Of a stretch of DNA of 64,000 bases, positions 44,974 through 53,651 are shown piece by piece (position 1 is the stretch's first letter; the number at the start of each line of letters is the position of its first letter). Source of the DNA: Paraburkholderia sejongensis (GTDB taxonomy: Bacteria > Pseudomonadota > Gammaproteobacteria > Burkholderiales > Burkholderiaceae); the NCBI RefSeq assembly GCF_020880815.1, contig NZ_JAJITD010000005.1, positions 186,001 through 250,000 of the forward strand. Direction: 5' to 3'. The position numbers were made by a program, and so were the translations under genes. The notes under the pieces were generated by a model. That model had not been told where the DNA came from. It worked only from the letters and a program-made list of their open reading frames with translations, and ran no database searches.

Positions 44974-46140
44974 TCAGTCGCCGGCGAGCTTCCACTTGCC
45001 GTCGACGATCTGCACCATCACGCGGGCGCGTTGATCGAGACCGGCGTGGTCGTTCACGCTCATGTTGAAGATGCCGTGCGACGCCGGCAGGTCTTTGGTC
45101 CCTTCGAGCGCGGCACGCAGCGCCTCGCGGAACGCCGGCGTACCCGGCTGCCCCTTCTTCAGCGCGAGCGGGATGGCGTGCTGCAACAGCAGGCCCGCGT
45201 CCCACGCGTGACCGCCGAATGTCGACACCGAACCCGCGCCATAGGCCGTTTCATACGCATGCTTGTACGCGAGCGCGGACTTCTTCACCGGGTTCGCATC
45301 GGGCAACTGTTCGGCAACCAGCAGCGGGCCGGCCGGCAGCCACGTGCCTTCGCAATCCTTGCCGCACACGCGCAGGAAGTCGTTATTGGCGACGCCGTGG
45401 GTCTGGTAGTACTTGCCCTTGTAGCCGCGCTCCTTCAGCGTTTTCTGCGGCAGCGCGGCCGGCGTACCGGCGCCGGCGATCAGCACCGCGTCCGGGTTCT
45501 GCGACATCACCTTCAGCACCTGGCCGGTGACCGACGCGTCGTTGCGCGCGAAACGTTCATTGGCGACGACCTTGATCTTCGCCAGCCCGGCAGCCTTGCC
45601 GAATTCCTTGAACCAGCTCTCGCCGTACGCGTCGGAAAAGCGGATGAACGCGACCGTCTTCACGCCGTGGTTAGCCATGTGCTGCGCAATCGCGGTGGCC
45701 ATCAGGATGTCGTTCTGCGGCGTCTTGAAGACCCATGCGCGCTTCGCGTCCATCGGTTCGACGATGCCGGCGGCCGCGGCCATCGAGATCATCGGCGTGG
45801 AGGTTTCGGCGGCGACGTCGATCATCGCGAGCGAGTTCGGCACGACAGTCGAACCGATCATTGCGTCGACGTGGTCTTCGCTGGTGAGCTTGCGGGCGTT
45901 CTTGACCGCCTGGGTGGAGTCGGTCGCGTCGTCGAGGACGATGTATTCGATTTTCTGGCCGGCAACTTCCTTCGGCAGCAGCGCAATCGTGTTCTTTTCG
46001 GGGATGCCGAGCGACGCGGCCGGGCCGGTTGCCGACACCGTGACGCCGATTTTCACGTCCGCGAACGCATGGCCGCTCCATCCAGCCGAAACCCCGGTAG
46101 CGACCAATGCCGCACTGATCCAACGCAATGCCGACTTCAT
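44974..46140 (-). CDS. Liv-type ABC transporter substrate-binding protein (paralogue 2)
   Basis: A 388-residue secreted binding protein (signal ending near AFA at residue 27) starting DVKIGVTVSATGPAASLGIPEKN. It is a close paralogue of the gene at 43333, with the same conserved Cys pair in RVCGKDCEG. It has its own terminator and an upstream region with two perfect palindromes, so it is probably regulated separately and shares the LivH/LivMG/LivF permease. Confidence 0.9.
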   Translation of the reverse strand: MKSALRWISAALVATGVSAGWSGHAFADVKIGVTVSATGPAASLGIPEKNTIALLPKEVAGQKIEYIVLDDATDSTQAVKNARKLTSEDHVDAMIGSTVVPNSLAMIDVAAETSTPMISMAAAAGIVEPMDAKRAWVFKTPQNDILMATAIAQHMANHGVKTVAFIRFSDAYGESWFKEFGKAAGLAKIKVVANERFARNDASVTGQVLKVMSQNPDAVLIAGAGTPAALPQKTLKERGYKGKYYQTHGVANNDFLRVCGKDCEGTWLPAGPLLVAEQLPDANPVKKSALAYKHAYETAYGAGSVSTFGGHAWDAGLLLQHAIPLALKKGQPGTPAFREALRAALEGTKDLPASHGIFNMSVNDHAGLDQRARVMVQIVDGKWKLAGD

Positions 46141-46163
46141 CCTGCTCCTCTATTAACCCCGTT

Positions 46164-46195
46164 ATTCAATTGAATTTAAATCCGTGGATTTAAAT
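46164..46195. promoter_or_regulatory. two adjacent palindromes upstream of binding-protein paralogue 2
   Basis: ATTCAATTGAAT (46164-46175, perfect 12-base palindrome) overlaps by two bases a perfect inverted repeat ATTTAAATCC-GT-GGATTTAAAT (46174-46195). They lie 24-55 bases before the ATG, in operator or leader position. The regulator is unknown. Confidence 0.55.
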
Positions 46196-46682
46196 GCCGA
46201 CCCAGCGGTCGGTGAAAAGCGAGTTTAGCGGAGGCTTACGGCGCGCTGCAAGCGTTTTGCAGGCTTTTGACGTTTAAAAACAGCGTTATTGAGAGAATGA
46301 AAAATAGCCGGCGGATTAGCGGGATTATTTGGCCATCGCGATTGGAAAGTACAAATAAAAAGCGCTGTTGGATATCAATCCAACAGCGCTTTCGGCTGGG
46401 CACTGAGTGCCTCATTGTCTCCTCGTTCTCCACCTGCAAATTCGTGGTGCATCAGAACTGCATGAAGATTAAACGACCACCTAAGCAGTCACAACTAGCA
46501 ATTACCCTAGTGGTGCACTGCGGCACTAAATTGGGGCACGTCCAGCGGACGCGCGGCGTGGCGTTTCTCACCGCTTCGCGCGGCGGCCCGATGCATCTGA
46601 ACTCCAGCGCATCGCCGGTTAGATCGGAGACCGAACCAATCCGCTATCGCAGTGCATCAAGCGCGCGCTGATCAGCGCATTG
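46196..46682. other. region between paralogue 2 and livM; unassigned signals
   Basis: No confident gene is present. On the minus strand GAGGAG lies five bases before an ATG at 46415; the reading frame from it passes through the terminator at 46359-46392. Nearby are direct copies of GTGGTGCA (46444-46451 and 46512-46519) and an imperfect dyad. It looks like the leader of a gene that is no longer there, or an unrecognised short transcript. Confidence 0.4.
46359..46392 (-). terminator. intrinsic terminator downstream of the second liv operon
   Basis: A perfect 15-base stem (46359-46373 with 46378-46392) has a four-base loop, and on the minus strand it is followed by TTTATTT. It is about 290 bases after the livM stop and is the first strong terminator for that operon. 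Confidence 0.82.
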
Positions 46683-47657
46683 TCACGCTCTCAGCGGCCG
46701 CACCCGCGCCACGATCTCGCCGACGATCCCGCGCCGGAACGCCAGCACGCAGGCGATGAAGATCAGCCCCGTGACTATCGTCACCGACTCGCCAAGCGAG
46801 CGGAACCAGCCCACTCCAGTCAGCGACGCGAGCGCCCCGCCGATATCGCCGAGCCGGTCTTCGAGCGACACGATCAGCGCGGCGCCGAGCAGCGGTCCGA
46901 ACAGCGTGCCCATGCCGCCCACCAGCGTCATCAGGATCACCAGCCCGGACATCGTCCAGTACGCATCGCTCAAGGTCTCGAAGCCTTGCACCAGCACCTT
47001 CAGCGACCCCGCGAGCCCGGCGAGCCCGGCCGACAGCACGAACGCGAGCAGCTTGAAGCGATCGGTGTCGTAGCCGAGCGACACCGCGCGGGGCTCGTTC
47101 TCCTTGATCGCGACCAGCACCTGACCGAACGGCGAATGAACGATCCGCACGATCAGCAGGAACGCAGCGACGATCACGAGCAGCACGACGAAATACAGCG
47201 CGACGTCCGACGACAGATCGACGAGCCCGAACAGCTTGCCGCGCGGCACCCCTTGCAAGCCGTCCTCGCCATGCGTGAACGGCGCCTGCAGGAACACGAA
47301 GTAGACCATCTGCGCGAGCGCGAGCGTGACCATCGCGAAGTAGATCCCCTGGCGGCGAATCGCGAAGATGCCGACCACGAAGCCGAGCAGCGTCGCGGCC
47401 GCGGTCCCGGCCAGCACGCCGAACTCGGGAGACAAGCGGAGCGTTTGCATCGCGTAGCCTGTCACGTAGCCGGCCGACGCGAGAAACATCGCGTGACCGA
47501 ACGACAGCAGCCCGGTGTAGCCGATCAGCAGATTGAACGCAGCCGCGAACAGCGCGAAGCACAGCACCTTCATCACGAACAGCGGATAGATGCCGAGCAC
47601 CGGCACCGCGATCAGCGCGACCAGCAGCAGTCCGTAGAGGAGTTTTCTCTGCATCAT
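46683..47657 (-). CDS. livM: ABC transporter permease LivM (second liv operon)
   Basis: A 324-residue permease with about ten membrane helices, starting MMQRKLLYGLLLVALIAVPVLGIYPLFV and carrying the family block NLLIGYTGLLSFGHAMFLASAGY. Two adjacent ATG codons overlap the livH stop (ATGATG); the first gives a 4-base ATGA overlap. A longer open frame to 48089 runs antiparallel in frame choice with livH and is not used. It is the last gene of livG-livF-livK-livH-livM. Confidence 0.92.
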   Translation of the reverse strand: MMQRKLLYGLLLVALIAVPVLGIYPLFVMKVLCFALFAAAFNLLIGYTGLLSFGHAMFLASAGYVTGYAMQTLRLSPEFGVLAGTAAATLLGFVVGIFAIRRQGIYFAMVTLALAQMVYFVFLQAPFTHGEDGLQGVPRGKLFGLVDLSSDVALYFVVLLVIVAAFLLIVRIVHSPFGQVLVAIKENEPRAVSLGYDTDRFKLLAFVLSAGLAGLAGSLKVLVQGFETLSDAYWTMSGLVILMTLVGGMGTLFGPLLGAALIVSLEDRLGDIGGALASLTGVGWFRSLGESVTIVTGLIFIACVLAFRRGIVGEIVARVRPLRA

Positions 47658-48538
47658 TTTTCCCTGCCGAAAAGGCCCGCCGGACGTACCAGCAGCACCA
47701 GCGCCATGATCACGAACACGACGGTCGCGGACGCTTCCGGGTAGTACACGCGCGTGAGCCCTTCGATCACGCCGAGCAGCAGCCCGGTGAGAATCGAGCC
47801 CATGATCGAGCCCATCCCGCCGATCACGACCACTGCGAACACGGTGATGATCATCGACTGGCCCATCAGCGGCGACACCTGGATCACCGGCGCCGCGAGC
47901 ACGCCGGCAAATGCGGCGAGCGCGACGCCGAAGCCGTAAGTGAGCGTGATCATCAACGGCACGTTCACGCCGAACGCCTCGACCAGTTTCGGGTTCTCGG
48001 TGCCCGCGCGCAGATACGCGCCGAGCCGGGTCTTCTCGATCACGAACCACGTCGCGAAACACACGATCAGCGACGCGACTACGACCCACGCACGATAGTT
48101 CGGCAGATACATGAAGCCGAGATTGGTCGCGCCGGCGAGCGCCGACGGCACGTCATACGGCTGGCCCGACGAGCCGTAGATCGAGTGGAACACGCCTTCG
48201 ATCACGAGCGTAATGCCGAACGTCAGCAGCAGCCCGTACAGGTGGTCGAGCTTGTAGAGCCAGCGCAGCATCGAGCGCTCGATCGCGATGCCGAACACGC
48301 CGACGATGAGCGGCGCGAGCACCAGCATCGCCCAGTACGGCAGACCGAAATACGACAGCCCCATCCATGCGAGCATCGCGCCCAGCATGAACAGCGCGCC
48401 ATGCGCGAAATTGATTACGTTGAGCAGGCCGAAGATGATGGCCAGCCCGAGGCTCAGAATCGCGTAGAACGAACCGTTCACGAGCCCGAGCAGAAGCTGG
48501 CTCAGCATCGCCGGTAGCGGAACGCCAAAGATGTCCAT
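47654..48538 (-). CDS. livH: ABC transporter permease LivH (second liv operon)
   Basis: A 294-residue permease of normal length: LLLGLVNGSFYAILSLGLAIIFGLLNVINFAHGALFMLGAM near the N-terminus and a C-terminal end LLVRPAGLFGREK, both typical of LivH. It overlaps livM by four bases and starts 62 bases after livK, with a hairpin between. Confidence 0.93.
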   Translation of the reverse strand: MDIFGVPLPAMLSQLLLGLVNGSFYAILSLGLAIIFGLLNVINFAHGALFMLGAMLAWMGLSYFGLPYWAMLVLAPLIVGVFGIAIERSMLRWLYKLDHLYGLLLTFGITLVIEGVFHSIYGSSGQPYDVPSALAGATNLGFMYLPNYRAWVVVASLIVCFATWFVIEKTRLGAYLRAGTENPKLVEAFGVNVPLMITLTYGFGVALAAFAGVLAAPVIQVSPLMGQSMIITVFAVVVIGGMGSIMGSILTGLLLGVIEGLTRVYYPEASATVVFVIMALVLLVRPAGLFGREK

Positions 48539-48575
48539 TGGAGCCTTTCGCCCTTCGAGCGATCGTCAAGGTGAG

Positions 48576-48595
48576 ACCGGTCCCGAAGGACCGGT
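48576..48595 (-). promoter_or_regulatory. hairpin between livK and livH (second liv operon)
   Basis: ACCGGTCC / GGACCGGT form a perfect eight-base stem with a CGAA tetraloop, five bases after the livK stop. No T-run follows on the minus strand. It probably stabilises the livK end of the message. Confidence 0.55.
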
Positions 48596-48600
48596 GGCGC

Positions 48601-49815
48601 TTACTTCCACAACGCGCAGCGGGTCTGCGCCTTGGTCGTGTACGCCTGCTCGCCCGGAATCGTCGCCGAGATCTTGTAGTAGTCCCAAGGCTCTTTCGAT
48701 TCCGCCGGCGTCTTCACCTGCATCAGGTACATGTCGTGGATCATGCTGCCGTCCTCGCGGATGTAGCCCTTCGCATAGAAGTCGTCGATCTTCGTCTTGC
48801 GCAGCTGCGCCATCACCTTATCCGGATCGTCGGAGCCGACCGCCTGCACTGCCTTCAGATAGTTCATCGTCGCCGAGTAGTCGGCGGCCTGCAGGCTCGA
48901 CGGCATCTTCTTCATCTTGTCGAAGTAGCGCTGCGCCCATTTGCGGGTGTCGGCGTTCTTGTTCCAGTACCAGCTGTCGGTCAGCACCAGACCCTGGGTG
49001 GTTTCGAGGCCCAGGCTATGCACGTCGTTGATGAACATCAGCAGCGCGGCGATCTTCATCGTCTTCGGGATGCCGAATTCCTTCGCGGCCTTGATCGAAT
49101 TGACCGTATCGCCGCCCGCGTTCGCGAGGCCGAGCACCTGCGCTTTCGACGCCTGCGCCTGCAGCAGGAACGACGAGAAGTCCGACGCCGACAGCGGATG
49201 ACGCACCGTGCCGAGCACCTGGCCGCCGTTCGCCTTGACGACGTCCGAGGTGGCCTTTTCGAGCGCCTTGCCGAACGCGTAGTCGGCGGTCAGGAAGTAC
49301 CACGTCTTGCCGCCCTGCTTGGTCACCGCCGAGCCGGTGCCGTTCGCGAGCGCGGTCGTGTCGTACGCGTAGTGGACCGTGTACGGCGTGCACTGCTCGT
49401 TGGTCAGCGTATCGGCGCCCGCGCCGACGTTGATATAGACCTTGTGCTTTTCGCCGGCGACGGTGTTCATCGACAACCCGGTCGCCGAGTTGGTGCCGCC
49501 GATCAGCATGTTCACGCCTTCGCGGTCGAACCATTCGCGCGCGCGCGACGCGGCGATGTCCGCCTTGTTCTGGTGGTCCGCGTACAGCACGGTGATCGGC
49601 TTGCCGTTGACCTTGCCGCCGAAGTCCGCGACCGCCATGCGGATCGCTTCGAGACCGCCCGGCCCGTCGATATCCGCGTATAGCCCCGACATGTCGGTGA
49701 TGAAACCGATCTTCACCGCGTCATCGGCTGCCTGCGCGCCCGAGAACGTCAAGGCGGTGCCGGCGGCGACCGCGAAACAGAGTGAGGCAAGCCGTGCGAG
49801 TGGGTTCTTGGTCAT
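48601..49815 (-). CDS. Liv-type ABC transporter substrate-binding protein (second liv operon)
   Basis: A 404-residue secreted binding protein (signal cleaved near AQA, about residue 30). The mature part starts ADDAVKIGFITDMSGLYADIDGPGGLEAIRMAV. This subtype (ITDMSGLYADIDG...GTNSATGLS, PLSASDFSSFLLQAQASKA) differs from the other LivK-like proteins here and matches binding proteins often linked to aromatic or other carboxylic-acid uptake. The start at 49815 has GGAGAC upstream. It lies between livF and livH. Confidence 0.9.
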   Translation of the reverse strand: MTKNPLARLASLCFAVAAGTALTFSGAQAADDAVKIGFITDMSGLYADIDGPGGLEAIRMAVADFGGKVNGKPITVLYADHQNKADIAASRAREWFDREGVNMLIGGTNSATGLSMNTVAGEKHKVYINVGAGADTLTNEQCTPYTVHYAYDTTALANGTGSAVTKQGGKTWYFLTADYAFGKALEKATSDVVKANGGQVLGTVRHPLSASDFSSFLLQAQASKAQVLGLANAGGDTVNSIKAAKEFGIPKTMKIAALLMFINDVHSLGLETTQGLVLTDSWYWNKNADTRKWAQRYFDKMKKMPSSLQAADYSATMNYLKAVQAVGSDDPDKVMAQLRKTKIDDFYAKGYIREDGSMIHDMYLMQVKTPAESKEPWDYYKISATIPGEQAYTTKAQTRCALWK

Positions 49816-49897
49816 GCGTGTCTCCAGTTCTTCGTTTGTGGTTATCAGAGGCAATCGGGTCGCGGCACGTGGGTCCGGTTAGGTGCCGCAGCCCCGC

Positions 49898-50656
49898 TCA
49901 TACGCCCAGCAAATCGTGCAGCACCGGCATCTTGCCTTCGAGCTCCGCAGCCCCGAAATGCTCGACGATCGTGCCGTGCTCCATCACATAAAAACGGTCC
50001 GCGAGCGGCGCGGCGAAGCGGAAGTTCTGCTCGACCATTACCACCGTATAGCCGCGCGATTTCAGCGTGACGATCATCCGCGCGAGCGCCTGCACGATCA
50101 CCGGCGCGAGCCCTTCGGAGATCTCGTCGAGCAGCAGCAGATTGGCGCCGGTGCGCAAAATTCGCGCGACCGCCAGCATCTGCTGTTCGCCGCCCGACAG
50201 CCGCGTGCCCTGGCTCATGCGCCGCTCGTGCAGATTCGGGAACATCGCGTAGATTTCCTCGAGCGACATCATGTGCGCCTTGTCGCCGACCGGCGGCGGC
50301 AGCAGCAGATTTTCCTCGCACGACAGGCTCGAAAAAATCCCGCGCTCTTCCGGGCAATAGCCGACCCCGCAATGCGCGATCCGGTGCGTGGACAGGTCAA
50401 TGGTTTCGCGTCCACCGATGCGGATCGAGCCGGTGCGGCGCCCGGTCAGCCCCATGATCGCGCGCAACGTGGTGGTGCGGCCCGCGCCGTTGCGCCCGAG
50501 CAGCGTGACGACCTCGCCGCGGCCGACCGTCAGATCGACGCCGTGCAGAATGTGGGATTCCCCGTACCAGGCTTGCAGTCCCGCGATTTCCAGCGCGGGT
50601 GCGCCGCTTTTCGTGTCGCTCGTTTCGAGCCCTTCGCGCTCGACCGTCGTATTCAT
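49898..50656 (-). CDS. livF: ABC transporter ATPase LivF (second liv operon), variant Walker A
   Basis: A 252-residue ATPase. The signature LSGGEQQMLAVARIL and Walker B NLLLLDEISEGLAP are normal, but Walker A reads GRNGAGRTT: the usual phosphate-binding Lys is Arg, encoded by CGC. I recall the same GRNGAGRTT in close relatives, which would make it a lineage trait, but this needs checking. It overlaps livG by four bases (ATGA). Confidence 0.88.
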   Translation of the reverse strand: MNTTVEREGLETSDTKSGAPALEIAGLQAWYGESHILHGVDLTVGRGEVVTLLGRNGAGRTTTLRAIMGLTGRRTGSIRIGGRETIDLSTHRIAHCGVGYCPEERGIFSSLSCEENLLLPPPVGDKAHMMSLEEIYAMFPNLHERRMSQGTRLSGGEQQMLAVARILRTGANLLLLDEISEGLAPVIVQALARMIVTLKSRGYTVVMVEQNFRFAAPLADRFYVMEHGTIVEHFGAAELEGKMPVLHDLLGV

Positions 50657-51444
50657 GCGTGAGCTCCGGCGAGCGCCGCGTCGGCGCTGCCCATATATGC
50701 CTGCATCACCAGCGGATTCTTCGACACTTCCGCGTAGCTGCCCTCGGCCAATACCTCACCGCGTTGCAGTACGGTGATCGTGTCGGAGATGCCGGCGATC
50801 ACGTTCATGTTGTGTTCGACCATCAAAATGGTGCGGCCCGCCGATACTTTTTTGATCAGCGCGGTCACGCGGTCGACGTCCTCGTGACCCATTCCCTGAG
50901 TGGGCTCGTCGAGCAGCATCAGTTCGGGTTCCATCGCGAGCGTGGTCGCGATTTCGAGCGCGCGCTTGCGGCCGTATGCGAGCTCGACCGTCTGCACGTC
51001 GGCGAAATCGGTCAGCCCGACCTGGGTCAGCAGATCCATCGCACGATCGTTCAGACGCCGCAACGAGCGCTCGCTCTTCCAGAAGTGAAACGCGGTGCCG
51101 AGCGAGCGCTGCAAACCGATGCGCACGTTCTGCAATGCTGTCAGATGCGGAAATACCGCGGAAATCTGGAATGAGCGGATGATGCCGCGCCGCGCGATCT
51201 GCGCGGGACGCTCACCGGTGATGTCGACGCCGTTGAAGACGATCTGACCCGCGGTGGGCTCGAGAAATTTGGTGAGCAGATTGAAGCAGGTGGTCTTGCC
51301 CGCTCCATTGGGGCCGATCAGCGCATGGATCGAGCCACGGCGCACGCGCAGGTTCACGCCGTTCACGGCAACGAAGCCTTTGAACTCACGGGTAAGGCCG
51401 CGCGTTTCGAGAATCGTATCGCCGAGAATCATGTTCCCTTCCAT
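50653..51444 (-). CDS. livG: ABC transporter ATPase LivG (second liv operon)
   Basis: A 263-residue ATPase with intact Walker A GPNGAGKTT, signature VELAYGRKRALEIATTL (LAYG type, as in LivG) and Walker B LMLLDEPTQGMG. First gene of livG-livF-livK-livH-livM. An AGGGAAC site precedes the ATG at 51444. Its upstream region contains a 24-base dyad (51592-51615). Confidence 0.92.
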   Translation of the reverse strand: MEGNMILGDTILETRGLTREFKGFVAVNGVNLRVRRGSIHALIGPNGAGKTTCFNLLTKFLEPTAGQIVFNGVDITGERPAQIARRGIIRSFQISAVFPHLTALQNVRIGLQRSLGTAFHFWKSERSLRRLNDRAMDLLTQVGLTDFADVQTVELAYGRKRALEIATTLAMEPELMLLDEPTQGMGHEDVDRVTALIKKVSAGRTILMVEHNMNVIAGISDTITVLQRGEVLAEGSYAEVSKNPLVMQAYMGSADAALAGAHA

Positions 51445-51792
51445 ACGGAGTTAGGCGAAGCATTACGATCTTTCCGCGCGAAAGTCTGCGCGACTTGTTA
51501 TGACGGCGGCACCCCATGCCGCTCGTTGGCGTACTGCACCAATCGGACGGTAATCCACGGCGCGGCACGCAGCATGGCTGCCATTGTCGCGCCAATGATG
51601 CAGCGCATTCATTGGGATTTGCACTTAGTGGCCGAGGCCCGCGCCGTGCGTGCGCAACGCGCGCGCGTCGAGCACGTCGAGCATGCGGCAAACCTGACCG
51701 ATGCGATGCGTCAGCGACGCGTACGCATGTCCGTTAGCGATTCAGGCTGCACCGTGCGCATGCATTTTTGCGCGCTCGCGGTGCAGCCGTTG
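51445..51792. other. region between the GMC oxidoreductase and livG
   Basis: No gene is seen. It should contain the promoter of the second liv operon unless that is read from mmsA. A dyad CCAATGATGC-AGC-GCA-T-TCATTGG at 51592-51615 is a plausible operator. Confidence 0.45.
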
Positions 51793-53511
51793 TCACACAG
51801 CGGACATCGACGCGACCGTCCTCGCCGGCGCGGCTACATTGCCGCTCATGCGCGCGCGACGATCTTCGCGAATCATCTCGCTCGCGCGCTCGGCGATCAT
51901 CAGCGTCGGCGAATTGGTGTTCCCCGACGTGATGGTCGGCATCACCGATGCATCGACCACGCGCAGGCCATCGACTCCGAGAACTCGTAGGCGGTTGTCG
52001 ACCACCGTGCCGGGATCGTCGGCCGTACCCATCCGGCAGGTGCCGACCGGATGGAAGATCGTCGTGCCGACCGCGCCCGCGGCCTGCTGCAACTCCGCTT
52101 CGCTCTGATACTGCGGGCCCGGCAAAATCTCCTGCGGCTGGTAACGCGCGAGCGCGGGCGCCGCGGCGATCCGGCGCGTCAGGCGCAATGCGTTCGCGGC
52201 GACGTGGCGGTCGTAATCGGTGGACAGGTAGTTCGGCGCGATCGACGGCGGCGCCGCTGAATCCGCCGACGCGATATGAATGCTGCCGCGCGAGGTGGGC
52301 CGCAGCTGGCACACCGATGCGGTGAACGCATTGAAACGATGCAGCGGCTCGCCGAAGCGATCGAGCGACAGCGGCTGCACGTGATACTCGAGATCGGGAC
52401 GCGTAAGCGAGCGATCGCCGGGATCGGACTTCGCAAACGCGCCGAGTTGCGACGGCGACATCGACATCGGCCCGCTTTGCAGCAGCGCGTACTGCATGCC
52501 GATCATCAGCTTGCCCCACCAGTGCGCGCTCATCGTGTTCAACGTGCGCACGCCCTGCACCTGATAGGCCATCCGCAATTGCAAGTGGTCCTGCAGATTT
52601 TCGCCGACACCGCGCAGATCCCTGACGACCTCGATGCCGAGATCGCGCAGACGCGCGCCGTTGCCGACGCCGGACAATTCGAGCAGTTGTGGCGAGTTGA
52701 CCGCGCCCGCACTGAGGATCACTTCGCAGCGCGCCTTCGCGATGTAATCGACGTCGCCGCCTCGATACTCGACGCCCACGCAGCGGCGTCCGTCGAACAC
52801 GACGCGCTGCGTGTGCGCGCCGGTGATCACGGTCAAATTGGGACGCCGCAGCGCGGGCCGCAAAAATGCCTTCGACGCATTCCAGCGAATCCCGCGCTTC
52901 TGATTGACGTCGAAGTAGCCGACGCCGCTGTTGTCGCCGCGATTGAAGTCGTCGGTCGCGGGGATGCCGGTCTGCTGCGCGGCCCGCGCGAACTCTTCGA
53001 GAATCTTCCATTTGAGGCGCTGCTTTTCGACGCGCCATTCGCCGCCCGCGCCGTGCGCCGCGTTCTCGCCGCCGTGATGATCCTCGCTGCGTTTGAAGAC
53101 CGGCAACACCGCGTCCCACGACCATGAGCTGTCGTTGGTCACGCGCGCCCATTCGTCGTAGTCTTCGCGCTGGCCGCGCATGTAGATCATGCCGTTAATC
53201 GACGAGCTGCCGCCGAGCACACGGCCGCGCGGATACGACAACATGCGCCCGTTCAGACCCGGCTCGGCCTGGGTCTTATACAGCCAGTCGGTGCGCGGAT
53301 TGCCGATGCAGTAAAGGTAGCCGACCGGTACGTGAATCCAGTGATAGTCGTCCTTGCCGCCGGCTTCGAGCAACAGCACGCTGATCTCGCGGTCAGCGCT
53401 CAGCCGGTTGGCCAGCACGCAACCCGCGGTGCCGGCGCCGACGATGATGTAGTCGAACTCGCCTTCGAGCCGCCGCGCGGACGCGGACGTGCTATCGCCG
53501 TGACTCATCAT
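51793..53511 (-). CDS. GMC-family FAD oxidoreductase (candidate 3-hydroxypropionate dehydrogenase, hpdH-like)
   Basis: A 572-residue choline-dehydrogenase-like flavoprotein. The ADP-binding motif YIIVGAGTAGCVLANRLS is at about residues 21-38, GGSSSINGMIYMRGQREDYDEWA follows, and the active-site His487 is in FHPVGTCRMG with a downstream SGNTNSPTLMIAERA. Such enzymes oxidise alcohols or hydroxy acids. With mmsA upstream on the same strand and a divergent LysR gene, the set resembles the hpdR-mmsA-hpdH loci described for 3-hydroxypropionate degradation in Cupriavidus and Pseudomonas. No betB-like or betI gene is present, which argues against choline. The substrate is inferred. Confidence 0.75.
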   Translation of the reverse strand: MMSHGDSTSASARRLEGEFDYIIVGAGTAGCVLANRLSADREISVLLLEAGGKDDYHWIHVPVGYLYCIGNPRTDWLYKTQAEPGLNGRMLSYPRGRVLGGSSSINGMIYMRGQREDYDEWARVTNDSSWSWDAVLPVFKRSEDHHGGENAAHGAGGEWRVEKQRLKWKILEEFARAAQQTGIPATDDFNRGDNSGVGYFDVNQKRGIRWNASKAFLRPALRRPNLTVITGAHTQRVVFDGRRCVGVEYRGGDVDYIAKARCEVILSAGAVNSPQLLELSGVGNGARLRDLGIEVVRDLRGVGENLQDHLQLRMAYQVQGVRTLNTMSAHWWGKLMIGMQYALLQSGPMSMSPSQLGAFAKSDPGDRSLTRPDLEYHVQPLSLDRFGEPLHRFNAFTASVCQLRPTSRGSIHIASADSAAPPSIAPNYLSTDYDRHVAANALRLTRRIAAAPALARYQPQEILPGPQYQSEAELQQAAGAVGTTIFHPVGTCRMGTADDPGTVVDNRLRVLGVDGLRVVDASVMPTITSGNTNSPTLMIAERASEMIREDRRARMSGNVAAPARTVASMSAV

Positions 53512-53651
53512 TCAGTCTCCTAAGCATTTTTGCCGGCGCGCGCATGGCAACGTGTGTGCTGCGTTGCGCGCGCGGCGCTGTGCCTGTGATTGTTTTGCTG
53601 GCTGCGTGCCCGATGCAGCACGCGGCCATTAGAGCCGCCCGGTTAACCCGA

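Noticed and set aside
46400..46680. A sigma54 promoter with NtrC-type sites
   Set aside because: GGTGCA motifs occur twice, but no GG-N10-GC promoter element was found at a suitable place.
51516..51737. A 73-codon plus-strand frame in the gap upstream of livG
   Set aside because: Arg/Ala-rich translation typical of non-coding GC-rich DNA, no ribosome-binding site.
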